Shown: positions 45,700-57,199 of the stretch, piece by piece
Layout of the letters: every line of letters begins with the position of its first letter
Numbering within the stretch: the first letter of the stretch is position 1
Source of the DNA: Adiantum capillus-veneris
Lineage: Eukaryota > Streptophyta > Polypodiopsida > Polypodiales > Pteridaceae
NCBI GenBank assembly: GCA_014529385.2
Contig: CM043963.1
Location: forward strand, 104,206,912-104,264,911
Reading direction: 5' to 3'
DNA: 58,000 bases
Program-made: the position numbers and the translations under genes
The notes under the pieces: generated by a model
What the model saw: the letters and a program-made list of their open reading frames with translations, nothing else
Told to the model about the DNA's origin: nothing
Database searches by the model: none

Positions 45700-46158
45700 T
45701 TAGAACCACTCGCCTGCAAATGAAGAAGTAAGAAAATACCACTCTAGGTTTTCTTCTTCAGCTATCCAAGCTTCAATGAGGTCTCGATTTGTTTGATCAA
45801 AACAAAAAGGTAGACTATTGATGAGCTCTAAGAAGGGTTGAAATTCTTCAAAGCTAAGGCGATAGACAGAAATCTCTAGAACTTCATTTTCTAGATCCAA
45901 AAGAGCAACCACGTCCCAAGTGATAAATTGCACTTGCTCTACAATTCCCAACGCACAAGCGGTTTGTATAAAAACTAGATCTTCCTGCTCGTCGAAGGCC
46001 GTGAGGAAGTAGCAATTGACTAGGAGCTCCTTTCCTTCGAGTTCCACACAGTCGGAGTGAGGCAACCTTCTCACAATTTCATAAAGAACATCCTCATCAA
46101 GTCCAATTAAGTTTGCAAGATTTAAAGACTCCACTTGTGCTACAAAATTCTTGGACAA
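45700..46158 (-). CDS. Gypsy accessory ORF A, copy 2
   Basis: 152 residues, nearly identical to the first 152 of ORF A in copy 1, including the F-box-like GLDEDVLYEIVRRLP. It stops with TAA after GEWF, 50 bp before the gag ATG. This is probably the original length. Confidence 0.65.
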   Translation of the reverse strand: MSKNFVAQVESLNLANLIGLDEDVLYEIVRRLPHSDCVELEGKELLVNCYFLTAFDEQEDLVFIQTACALGIVEQVQFITWDVVALLDLENEVLEISVYRLSFEEFQPFLELINSLPFCFDQTNRDLIEAWIAEEENLEWYFLTSSFAGEWF

Positions 46159-46204
46159 AAACTCCTTAGGATTATGGTTAAATCATTCAAAAGCATAAAG
46201 AGAT

Positions 46205-46759
46205 TTACAATGTCTCTATGAACAAAGTGTCATAGAAAGTAGAGAAGGATGAGAATTTATACAAATTTGCAATCTTCTCTATGCTCTCTTTATTAAGACA
46301 AGCTCTGAATAGCTCCCTATCTCCTTTGTTGAAAGCGCAAGGAAGACTATTAATAAGACGCAAATGAGGGAAAAATTCACCAAATGTGAGTCTATGAAGC
46401 ATGAACTCTGGCCGCAAGTTTCCTGAAGAGTCTTCCTCACTGGTGAAATGCACTCGTCAAACGCCAAATTTCACTCTATTTACCAATCTTAGGGCACACA
46501 CTAGTTGGATGAATGCGCGGTCTTCCTTAGTGCCCAACAACAAGAGGAAAATGGAATCCACGCGTAGGACCTTTCGTCTTAACTTCACCACCCTCTTGTT
46601 ATGAGGGAGACGTCTTACTACTTGCTCCTGCAACTCAATTGGTAATAGAGCTAGATCTCTAAGGACTGAACTTTCACTGCACACCCATTCCCTGTTAGAA
46701 CAAATGATTGTTTTTTGTTTCTTGTAACAAACGTGGACAAAGAAAAAACAAACATACAC
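46205..46759 (-). pseudogene. Gypsy accessory ORF B, copy 2, one nonsense change
   Basis: Collinear with ORF B of copy 1. The codon at 46457-46459 is TGA where copy 1 has TGG (Trp in FGVWRVHF), splitting the frame into a 100-residue and an 82-residue part. No other disruption is seen. Confidence 0.65.
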
Positions 46760-46785
46760 ACTATTTTGTCGGGCTGCACTTCATT

Positions 46786-47004
46786 TTAAAATAAAATGAA
46801 CACATGTACATCAAAATAAGTGTGGTAGTTGATGAGAGGTAGAATGACAGGGTTTGGTGATGCAAGAATTTCTCCTACTCTTTGGGCACCAAACATGAAC
46901 ACCATTCGTTGTTGAAAATGGATCTTTCTACTAATTGCAACGTTTATTCTAATGTGTGGAGTAAAATGAAAGGGAAAAACCTCTATTCCTGGGCCATTAT
47001 CCAT
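46786..47004 (-). CDS. Gypsy accessory small ORF C, copy 2
   Basis: 72 residues, intact, four residue changes from copy 1 (for example GAQ for GSQ and NPV for NTV). Confidence 0.5.
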   Translation of the reverse strand: MDNGPGIEVFPFHFTPHIRINVAISRKIHFQQRMVFMFGAQRVGEILASPNPVILPLINYHTYFDVHVFILF

Positions 47005-47025
47005 GGCCTATGCATGTCCTAATGC

Positions 47026-47238
47026 TTAAAATAACACAAAAATATAGACGTCCAAGAAAATATTGTACATAATGAGAGGCAAAATAAAAGGATTTACCGA
47101 AGTGTTTATCCTGGCTAACCTAAGAGGACCTAAAATCCTACGAATTACCCGTTGAAATTGCAACTTAGTACTAACAATTATGTGTATCTTTTGCCTTGCA
47201 ATGGGAATGAAAGGATCATACAAACTCTCGTGATTCAT
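47026..47238 (-). CDS. Gypsy accessory small ORF D, copy 2
   Basis: 70 residues, intact, about five residue changes from copy 1. Same start, stop and spacing to ORF C. Confidence 0.5.
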   Translation of the reverse strand: MNHESLYDPFIPIARQKIHIIVSTKLQFQRVIRRILGPLRLARINTSVNPFILPLIMYNIFLDVYIFVLF

Positions 47239-47571
47239 GCAAACTACTTGACTATGCTAAAAGTTGATCCTACACAAAAACATACACGAGTTGTTTTCCT
47301 CGGTGGAGGCACCAATTTGAAGCGGTCTGGGGCGGGCAACAAGAATGAGTGGCCTCTAAGCACACTTCTAGGCTCCCGTGCTGCTCAATTGGGTTGGGGT
47401 TGGAAAAAAAAACAAAACACACACACAAACCCGCAACCTAACCCTACACAAATTTGGGGCACCACCTAGTTTTGGATGCGAACTAGGACGCGTAGAGAGA
47501 GAGAGAGAGAGATAGTGCTCGGGTTGCTTTGAAATGTATCGTTAATGATCAAGCAAACACAAATATATATA

Positions 47572-48447
47572 TGTAAGAAAGAGAGAGAAGGGGGTGCTTG
47601 TTGCACTAATGCCTTCTTACAAATATGTCATGACCAATCAAAGTGAGATTAGTATTTGTTCAACATAGCCTGAGTAAACTACACCACAACAAATTACAAG
47701 AAAAATCCACCCCAATCACTGTCTTAAGGCTAGGGGAGTCCTCTCCACCCTGTCGCCCTCTTACAGCATGTGGGATTTATGGCTAAATTGATAACAATAC
47801 CGGGAGACAAGCTATCAAGAACTTAAATAGAACACCAAGAAAGTTACACATCATTATTGTCCATGACTTCACGTTGGAAGGGAGACAAGGTATCCATGCT
47901 TAGTCCAAATTCACCCTCCTTGATTCAGTAAATGTTGGGCCTACACTAGTAGGAGAAATGATAGATTTCCTACTCTCAATTGAATGATCACTCTCTCTTA
48001 CAATGGCATAGAGTTCCCTTGCTAATCACCCCTAATACAACACATACATATGCCTAAGCCAATGAGATTCCACTCAAGAGCTCCTTCTCAAGAGGTTGAG
48101 CTTGGCTTCTCAAGCTATAGCATAGTGCTCTTTCTTCTCCTTTTTTGTGCTAGCTACACCCTCCTTTTATAGCAATTTTGAAGGCTAGGATTACTCCTCT
48201 AACCATGGTTGGGTTAGATTTTCAACAATTTACCTAATTTATTTTGCTTGGAATTATCAAGAAGTTGGTGGGGAAAGAGAGAGGAGAGAAATGGAGGTGA
48301 TAGGACTTTTCATAGTGGGTTAGTGTTAGTAGAGTTAGTATTTTTATTAATTTACAAATGGAATTGGATATTTACAATGGGAGTATCCATGTAGGATACA
48401 AATAAGGAAGAAAAACTCTTAAGAGGTAAGAAAAGGTGGATTTCTTA
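47572..48447 (-). repeat. 5' LTR of gypsy copy 2
   Basis: Starts TGTAAGAAAGAGAG on the plus strand like copy 1. The other end reads TTTCTTA and loses the final CA, merging into AAAGGGGAGCTG of the next element. The TATA box is conserved at about 48165-48172. Confidence 0.78.
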
Positions 48448-49638
48448 AAGGGGAGCTGTCCGAACATGATATAAGAGCTGAAGGGGGAGCCCATTTGGGG
48501 AATTTGGAAGCGTGGGAGATTGAGGAGCTCGATGGCTATGAAATCCGGGACGAGGCGTTGCTCCGGTGGCACGTTTCGCATTCGCCGGTAGCCCTGGGCG
48601 AAGCTTGGCGTGAAGTAGATAGTGGCATGGTGGACCTTAAGGGCTTGTGACCGTGCCTAATGAGGCAAATTTTGTTGAGATCAAGAGCCCCCCCCGCCCC
48701 CCCCCAAACAAAAGCGATGTCGCTATTGCTCTTGAGGGGAGGGGTCCCATGGTGCCAATGTGCATTGAATAAAGAGAGAGAGAGCCCGAGGTCAGTAATA
48801 GTGAAAGTCAAAGGTGGGATTCCACAGCAAGGGGTCCTGCAAGGGCAGGAGAGAGAGAGTTCAAAAACTTTAAGGGGCATGGCCATGGGGCCTATCCCGC
48901 CTGCCACAAAAATCAAGGGAAGAGAGAAGGAACCTATCCAAGGGGTGTCCAAAATGCCAGTGCAAGTGCAGGTGTGGCCAAATTGAGCGGACAAAGAGTC
49001 AAGATGTGGGAACCATACAAAGGTTGCCAAAATAGACTATGCCAAGTGGTAGCAATGCAAAAAAAATTCTAAAGGAAACATCAGTGGATTGTACGAGCTT
49101 GCTAGCTCTTTGTTTTTTCTATTTTAGCCTTAGCCAAGCCTTATAAAAGGTCATAGAAATTATTTTTTGAGGGCGTTTTTGCCAGAGAGAGAGTTACTGG
49201 AGGTTTTCAAGCCTGTGTATTGCAAGGTTTCCATTGGAACTGCATACTTGATTGTACTATCTCCCTATGCAATACTATCAAACCTTTGCCCTTATTTCTT
49301 GTGTTGCTTCTCCCCATCCCCCTCCTTTTCTCTCGCTCTTTGTGTACTTGCCAGTGCTTGCGAAGGGTTTGCCTGCAGCTTGAAGTGTGCTACCAAGAGG
49401 GAAGAATCTAAGTGTCTTGTGAGTCGGAAAGGGTGAGTTGAGCAGTGTGGATGTGTTTGTGCTGTAAGGTGTTTTCTGCAAGGAGTGAGACAGCTGTTCT
49501 ACATGCTAAAGTGGAGTTGTTAGAGTAAATTAGCCAATTTGAAGGTGTTATTAGAGATGTTAGGGGTGCTATGGAATCCCTGGGCTATAGAGAGGCAAAA
49601 ATTTTGTGTGCTGGGAGTGTTCCCTATTCCCCCTCTCC
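48448..49638 (+). repeat. 5' LTR (direct repeat) of a gag-only retroelement
   Basis: Pairs with 52704-53975 in direct orientation. Shared landmarks: AAAGGGGAGCTG...AACATGATATAAGA at the start, GGCTATGAAATCCGGGA, a C run, GTCGCTATTGCTCTTGAGGG, a GA tract, GGATTGTACGAGCTTGCTAG, and CCCTATTCCCCCTCTCCA at the end. The ends fit TG...CA if the LTR begins at TGTCCGAAC, just after a purine tract. No primer-binding site was identified. Confidence 0.7.
49141..49149 (+). promoter_or_regulatory. TATA box in the 5' LTR of the gag-only element
   Basis: TTATAAAAG, about 690 bp into the LTR, conserved in the 3' copy at 53472-53480. Confidence 0.55.
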
Positions 49639-49766
49639 ATCTTCTGGTGAATCCACTGAGGAGCTATCTGATGCTCTGATTTGAGGTTTGAAGCGGTGTT
49701 TTTTAGTCGACAAAGTGGTTGGCTGATGGTCGAGGTTCTTGATGGTTGAGTTTGATGCTGACAGAG

Positions 49767-51615
49767 ATGGTGGAGCCAAGTTTTGGCCCCATATCTACGG
49801 GCATTGAAGATCTCGAGGACTGGTTAGAAGATTTTGCGTTATGGCTGATGTCGATGCGTATGTCAACAGATGCATGAAGGTTTTAGATCATGTCGTTGTT
49901 GATGCGAGGACGAGCCAAGGTGTGGTTCGATAGTTTACAGAGTAGTGATCAAGAATGTTGTCAAATATTGCAAAGTCAATTTTTGGAGCAATTTCGTGAA
50001 GTGGTTACGGCAGAAGAAACTGGTAAAAGGCTAAAGGCGAAACGCCAGGATATTGGGGCAGTTTGAAGCCTATTGGAAGAAGTTAGAGGTTTGTATTGGG
50101 GTCAAAAGAAACGAGTATTTGAAGCTGTCAAAACTGCTGGAGTGTTTGCATCCGAGGATTAGAGAAAAGGTCGAAGATGGTGCAGATACCTATGAAGACA
50201 TGGTCTGTCTGGCTAAGATAAAGAGCAAAAAGGTAAAGCAAAAGCTGGAGCTGGATGTGTTGAAACCAACAGATTATATGCCTGTTGCGGAGGTAGCAAA
50301 GTTCTCTTTGGTTCAACCAAGGGCGGTTCCAAGTGCTCTAAGTGCTAAGCCTATTGAGATAAGACCTACTGTTGGTTATGTTCCTTGGAGATTTCCAGTA
50401 TGTGATGTGCATGTGCCAAGGGTGGACGAGCTTGTCAATGAGAAGAAGCTCCATGTTGAGGTGAACAAAGATGCGAAAGCGGTAGCAGATGTGGAGGTTT
50501 CGGTACAGCTTGAAGAAGTAAAGCCAGTTCTTGTGGAAATTTTGCATGAGAAGGTAGCAGAATGCAATCAGGTTGCAGATACTGAGGGTTCAGAAGCTGA
50601 TGAAGAAAGTGAGCGAAGTGAGGATGATGGTCAAGCTTTTGTGAAGCAAAAAGCGGATGAAGATGCAGGTACGAAATCGGTTTATGATATCATTGATGAT
50701 GAGGATATTAGCTCGTGTAGCTGGGAGACAAGAGAGTAGAATAGTGAGGATGAGTCCACATCCTATGGAGGGGAGACGGAGTCTGATGAGCCTAAGCTAG
50801 TAAAGGTAAAGTTGCCCTCTTAGGTGTTTGATGATATGGTAGTAGCCCATGTGCAAGAAGAGCAGGTGACAAAGCAAGCCGATGTGCTTGATGAAGACCA
50901 AATGGAGTGGTTTAGGCCTACAGATGATGGAATGTAGGTGAAGGTGGTGTGTGGTGCCATGCTAATGGATGTGTTGATGAAAGTAGCGGAGGAATGTGCC
51001 ATGGTGGTGCAACAAGTGCAAAAATTTGCCAAAAGAGATAGAGCAGCCATGCCTATGGAGGAAGACAAAGATGGTGCAATAGAGAATGAGTCTCTCTCTT
51101 CCCAAGAAGAGCCTCATGCAGCGATAGAAGAGGTGCTTGAAGAACAGGTGATTGAAGCTGAAGATCAAGAGGTGATGATCGACCTTGGAGGGCCGGTAGA
51201 TGAGGAAGGGCTCGATGATGCTGGAATTGAGTGTGTGGCCAAAGAGGAGATTGTGATGCCAGAGACAGTGGAGATTCCAATGCGACAGACATGTCCAATG
51301 GTGGAGAAAGTAGATTCCCAGCCAGTGGATTTGCTTTCATTGAGGGTATGTAAGCTATGGTTGATGCATAGGGTGGTAGCTACAGTTATGAGAAGTCTGG
51401 TTCAGCAAGTACATGGTTCTATGGTGAAGTCCTCCACTTTATTTGGTTGGGAGGGAGGGTCAGACATGTGTAGGAGCTTGGTGTTAGGTAGGCTAGGGCC
51501 AGCCTACACACACGGTGGTCTAGGTGTTGCGGTACGACACTATGGTGAGCAATTACAGATGGGTGAAGGATATCCACAGCAGGTGTTTGATCCAGGTGGA
51601 AGCTCTATGATGTAG
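49767..51615 (+). pseudogene. Gag-like polyprotein of the gag-only element, TAG-rich
   Basis: Starts MVEPSFGPISTGIEDLEDWL at 49767. After TGA (49875) and TAG (49884) it gives MRGRAKVWFDSLQSSDQECC, the typical retroelement capsid core. A frame change near 50050 leads to QFEAYWKKLEVCIG and SKLLECLHPRIREKV. From 50053 to 51615 a single frame of about 520 codons is broken only by TAG at 50737, 50821 and 50935. The later part is very acidic (Glu/Asp-rich). No zinc knuckle, protease, RT or integrase is found before the 3' LTR, so it would depend on another element for reverse transcription. Confidence 0.7.
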
Positions 51616-52703
51616 GGGACGGGGCAGCCCACTTGAAGGTTTGGCAGTAGGGTGCAATAAAACTGTGTACATATGTTTTGGTTTTCTCATAGTGTTTTCT
51701 AGGCTTTGCAGTTAAAAGTGGAATAAAGATCTTATGTGGTTGAACATAAATGTTCAATTAGGGGGTGGGCAATGATGGTACAGCCAAAGTGTGTCGATGA
51801 TAGAAGATGGCATGGGCAGATATGTGCAGGTTAGCAGAAGCTTGGAAAAAGGTTGGAGCAGCTAGGAAGATCATGGGCTGACAGGCAGCAGCGAAAGTGT
51901 ATGACTAATGCGGTTTATAGGCCAAGGAAGGCTCCATAAGGGGCTAATTTGGGTAGCAAGTGAAGGAGATGCGAGATGCAGTCTTTGGGTTGAGGAATGA
52001 AGAGCTTGAAGTGCTGAAGGAGCAGGTCTAGATGGCTCATCAAATCGAGCTACAGAGCCCAAGTTATTGAAGGTTGAAGGTTCAGTGTGTTGCAGGTTCT
52101 TGCCGAACAGGTCAGTTGGGGATAGGTGGTCCAAGTGGGAGTCATGATATAGATGTGTAGTGCTCTATTTATGGAGCCTACTCGTCTTTTCAGGCTGGAG
52201 ATGGAGTTAGGGATTGCAAGTTATTGGCAAGTTGAAATTTTGATGGGGGGTGGTTGGTGCCCACCTGACCACATAGGAGGTGTACCATCTTGCATCTTTT
52301 GAGTTGCAGCAAGGTTTTAAAGGAGGGTATGCAATATATGGAGCCAGCAGAAGTTGACTGCACATCAAACGGAGTCCGGAGCAAAACGTTACAGTGGTCG
52401 GAAGATTGGGTGCCTGTGTTTGAAGTTGATTTTTGCAACAGATGAAAATTGGTTTTTCTACGGCCTCGGCTCGGGGGCTTGAGGACTCTCAAAGTATGGC
52501 TAGAGCTGAGAGGTTTCAAGTTGACAAAATAAGTTTTTGGCCGAACTTTGCAGCTTGGCCATCTGACAATGGAAGAAGACATGGGAACCTGGGAAAGGAA
52601 GGACAAGGAAGAAGGCTATGTTTGAAGGGTTTTTGGGAAAACTTGTAATACCTTAAGAGGCCATGGATCCTGGAGCTTCCACATGGTGGGGCAAAAGCCC
52701 ATA
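51616..52703. other. Non-coding internal region of the gag-only element
   Basis: GC-moderate sequence without recognised pol domains. It ends in GCGCAAAGGGGAGC, a plausible polypurine tract directly before the 3' LTR. Confidence 0.5.
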
Positions 52704-53012
52704 TGCGCAAAGGGGAGCTGGCCAAACATGATATAAGAATGTGGAAGTGTGGGAGCTTGAGGAACTTGCTGGCTATGAAATCCGGGAGGAGCCGCTACTC
52801 CGGTGGCGCGTTTGGCTTCCACCGGTAGCCATGGACGGCACTTGGCGTGAAGTAGACAATGACCTCGCGGCCCTTAAGGGCTTGTGCCCGCGCCTATTGA
52901 GGCAAAATCTTTTGAGGGCAACAGCCCCCCCCCCCCCCCCCCCCTCCCCCAATAGTGATGTCGCTATTGCTCTTGAGGGGAGGGGTCCCATGGTGGCAAT
53001 GTGCATTGAATG

Positions 53013-53107
<95 letters not shown>

Positions 53108-53975
53108 CCCGAGGTGAGTAAGGGTGCAAGTCAAAGGTGGGATTCCACAGCAAGGGGTCTCGCAAGAGCAAGAGAGAGAGAGTTCAAAAACTTCAAGGGG
53201 CATGGCGAAGGGGCCTATCCCACCCGCCACAAAAAATCAAGGGAAGAGAGAGGGAACCTATCCAAGGGGTGTCAAAATGCCAGTGCAAGTGCAAGTGCAG
53301 GTGTGGCCAAATTGAGCAGACAAAGAGTCAAGATGTGGGAACCATGCAAAGGTTGCCAAAATAGACTATTCTAAGTGGTGGCAATGCAAAAAAATTTATA
53401 AAGGAAACTTCAGTGGATTGTACGAGCTTGCTAGCTCTTTGTTTTTTCCTTTTTAGCCTTAGCCAAAAGCCTTATAAAAGAGCATAGAAATGATCTTTTA
53501 AGGGCTTTTTTTCCAGAGAGATAGTTATTGGAGGTTTTCAAGCCTATGTATTGCAAGCTTGCCATTGGAGCTGCATACTTGATTGTACTATCTCTCTATG
53601 CAATACTATCAAACCTTTTCCCCTATTTCTTGTGTTGCTTCTCCCCATGCCCCTCCTTTTCTCTCTCGCTTTTTGTGTACTTGTGAGTGCGTGCAGAGGT
53701 TTTGCTAGCAGCTTGAAGGGTGTTACCAAGAGGGCAGAATCGGGGTGTCTTTTGAGTCGGAAAGGGTGAGTTGAGCAGTGTGGGTGTGTTTGTGTTGTAA
53801 GGTATTTTTTTAAAGGAGTGAGACAGTTGTTTTGCATGCTAAAGTGGAGTTGTTAGAGAAAACTAGCCAATTTAAAAGCGTTATTAGAGAGGTTAGAGGT
53901 GTTGTGGAATCCCTGGGCTATAGAGAGGAAAATTTTTTGTGTGCTGGGTGTGTTCCCTATTCCCCCTCTCCAGCG
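52704..53975 (+). repeat. 3' LTR (direct repeat) of the gag-only element
   Basis: Direct repeat of 48448-49638, roughly 90% identical by eye. It is longer because of an expanded C run (about 52924-52950) and a long GA tract (about 53016-53105). CACTA transposase sequence starts immediately after CTCTCCA at 53975. The bases flanking the two LTRs do not match, so no target-site duplication is visible. Confidence 0.7.
53020..53106 (+). repeat. Long (GA)n microsatellite
   Basis: An almost perfect GA tract of about 85 bp inside the 3' LTR; the 5' LTR has only a short GAGAGAGAG at the same place (48774-48784). Confidence 0.95.
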
Positions 53976-56503
53976 TGTCCCGGGCTTTATCAATCTGTCT
54001 AGCCACTCTCCAATGTAAACTAGGGACTCTAATACCATCCAAGATTCTACCATGCTACCCTCCGGATGTGCCTTCTGACGCACATATCCTTTGAGTGTTT
54101 TCATGAAACGTTCTAAAAGGAACATCCATCTAGAATGTATTGTGCCAGGTATTTCCACCTCATCAACTATGTGAACAAGAAGGTGCACTTGAATGGTTAG
54201 CATGGTAGTAGGAAAGTGTTTCTCAAACATGCACACAACCTCCGCAGTGTTTAGTTTGGCGAATGGTATGGAGTCCACATTGATCTCCTTTTGTGAGATT
54301 CATTGCGTTACGGATGTCAAGAGACAAACATCCCTCAATGGCCCACCTGTAAAATAAACTAAAAAACATGTCTAGCAATGATATTAAAGTCCACATAAAA
54401 ATTTGTTACACAATTCCCACTATGATATATTCCACTTCAAACATACTTGCTAACACATTTTATGCCAACTGTGTGACTTCAAACCGGTAATATTTCCTTC
54501 TTTAGTAAAACACGTTCAGAGCGAGTGGATTACGCCAGTGGGGGTCCGCACAGATTGAATGGTCTCTTTTACTTTGCGTTCTTGGGCTTTTGTGAAAATC
54601 CATGGCACTTTAGGGAGTTTTATCGATCCACCAGATGCTGTCTGCGGCCAATATTTCTCCATACAATCCACATGTCTAAGGTGAACCCTGGCTCCCAAAG
54701 TATCTTTAGTTAGATGGTCCCATAGCATATTACCCACATTCTTGAATATGTGCATTGGATCGACCAAGTGATTGATCATGAGTCGGGGCCAATATGGTAA
54801 CTCATACCATAGAGAGAGTCCCTTCATCCCTGGGGGAAAACCGTCATCACACATCTCCTTTTGATCTAACCATGCTTGTGCAGACATCCTCAATGGATCT
54901 CTTCCCAAAAAGCCGTCACGTAACACATAATTCTCTGGAAGATACTCTTGATGACCTTCATAGATTTGCTTCTTCAACGAGGGCTCCCGACGTGCATTCA
55001 GTCTAGGTCCACATGTGACACATGCTCTATATCCGTTTGTTTAAAGCCCTACATGTATACACATGACAATAGATAAGCTTGAGAAAAACCAAGATTTACA
55101 GTGTTTGAGTTTGAGTGTAAATCACCTGAGCATTCTATAAGTTCGGGATAGTCATGCATGGTCCACATAATAATGCCTCTAATCAAAGCATTCCATCGAC
55201 CTGTGTGTCGGCTCATATCCACCACTTCTATGCCAATCCACAATTGTTGTAGCTCTTCCAATAGTGGACGAAGATAGGCATCCATATTCTTCACTTTATA
55301 CCACCCCGGCACAATCAAGCTTAGCTACATGTGCCCCTTCTTGGTAGTCAAACACGGGGGAATGTTGTAGTTGACGACGACAACGGGCCATACACTATAA
55401 GATGTGGATCTTTGACCAAATGAATTTACGCCATCCATAGCCAGCTAGACCTAGGTGCAGATTTTGAGCTTCCCTGGCAAAATCCGACCATTTTTCATCT
55501 ATATGTTTCTAGGCGGCGCAATCTGCAAGAGTCCATAGCACACCATCCGAAGATTTATTCTCCTCATGCCATAATGCTAGGGCGGCCATGGACTTACATT
55601 CGAAGAAATGCTTGATGCAAGGAAGCAGAGGAAAATGTTGCAAACCTTTTGTGGAATTTTTGTTCTGTGGAGATCTACTCGTCGATATCTTTCGGAATCA
55701 CATTACGGACACTTCTCCATGTCTATGTATTCCCCTCTGAAAATAATGCAGTTGTTAGGACAAGAGTGAATCGAATTGTAATCCATCCCCAAGTTTTGCA
55801 AGATCTTTCTTGCTTTCTCTCTGGAATCTGGCATCACATTATCAGCTGGCAGTATGTGCTCTTTGAGCAATCTACACAATAAAAAAAATACCGTCCACTT
55901 GTGTAAGTAATCTATCATATCATTATACATCTAGATTTAAAAAAAAAATAAACACATTGTAATAGATCACCTGAAAAGCACTGTGACGCTAGTGTCACTC
56001 CATCCAAACTTTTCCTGCATGTTAAGAAGAACCAGGAACGCCTTCAATCTAGACACACGTGCTCCATCATACAATGGCGTATCGGCTTCACTTTTCATAT
56101 CATCATAGATAAGCCTTTCTGAATCCATGATCATCTTGATAATTTCATCGATCTTGGGCTCAAACATTGCCTCGTTGGGAATGTGGTCTGCATGGTCATC
56201 CTCCGAGCTGTCAGAGGCTACATCTTGTGGCCTCACGTATGCTGATTGATCAAAGTGCATGCGAACACGTCTATTGGGTTGCAAGATTGCTGCCTGTTGG
56301 CCTGCGTCAGAGTCCGATGAGTTATAATTGGCAACAACTCGATCTATAATAGACGAATCAAAATCTCCAAATTCACAAACATGATGCAAACAAATGCGTC
56401 TTGTCCGTCGCAAAACATGCTTGCATTGATTACAAGGACATAAGATCCTTGTTGAGAGATAGGTGTTTCGGTTGGACGGCCCCACATCCTTGTCACTACT
56501 CAT
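53976..56503 (-). mobile_element. CACTA (En/Spm-like) TNP2 transposase, decayed
   Basis: On the minus strand, from 56503: a transposase-associated N-terminal domain (CPCNQCKHVLRRTRRICLHH), then CPNNCIIFRGEYIDMEKC (near 55720), MDGVNSFGQRSTSYSVWPVV (near 55420), YLRPLLEELQQLWIGIEVVD and GIIMWTMHDYPELIECSG (near 55130-55280), GLSLWYELPYWPRLMINHLV with DPMHIFKNV (near 54750-54830), and a DUF4218 block, TIQVHLLVHIVDEVEIPG and HSRWMFLLERFMKTLKGYV (near 54090-54210). This is the standard TNP2 order. The frame changes several times and an in-frame TAG lies at 55325-55327, so it is a pseudogene. The C-terminus is cut at 53976 by the 3' LTR of the gag-only element. Terminal inverted repeats were not found. 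Confidence 0.9.
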
Positions 56504-56559
56504 AATGAGGGTTAAAACCTTATAACCAGAACATAAATTTAATCTTCTATCGTCTTATC

Positions 56560-56592
56560 GCTCTCTCTCTCTCTCTCTCTCTCACTCTCTCA

Positions 56593-56637
<45 letters not shown>
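56560..56637 (+). repeat. (CT)n microsatellite
   Basis: CT tract with two short interruptions (CACTCTCTCACTG), just upstream of the CACTA ORF start. Confidence 0.95.
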
Positions 56638-56639
56638 TT

Positions 56640-57190
56640 CACACTATAAACTACCTCACATTCTCTATTCATGTCCAACCCCCACACACCTCGGTCTAGA
56701 GGTGCACAGAGATCAGAACCGTAGGGTTATAATCTCGTCTTTATTGGTCAATGCCTATATTTGTGGGTACGAGAAATCTACACACCCACGTCTACATGAT
56801 AGTGCATGTAGTGGACAAAACCCCTTTGCCGCTTCTCTATCTGTAGCATTTCACAGCATCTTAACATCTCTTCACAGTAGATCTTTGTTCGAGGGATTAC
56901 TTAGCACATTACATGTTGGTCTCCAATCTGCGTATCATGCCGTTGAAAGCTTTCCAACTTAAGGTCGCATCCGTAGAGAGGAAGAGAGGGATCATCGTTC
57001 GTCTAAATCTATTTTTTTTACCGTAATCCCAAAGGTAGACTCTAATATAAAAACTCAATCAAAAATCTAACCTAATTGAACATGTGGTGATTTGCAGCTA
57101 ATTGATTATGGTTAGTGTGTGAGTTAATAGGTGTCAGATTCTGATGGGAATGTACATATTGTTGTGTAACTAGTGTTTGCTCTTTGGACA
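56640..57190. other. Non-coding stretch
   Basis: No recognised gene or repeat. An 86-codon open frame at 56702 shows no family features. Confidence 0.4.
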
Positions 57191-57199
57191 AAGTGTGCC

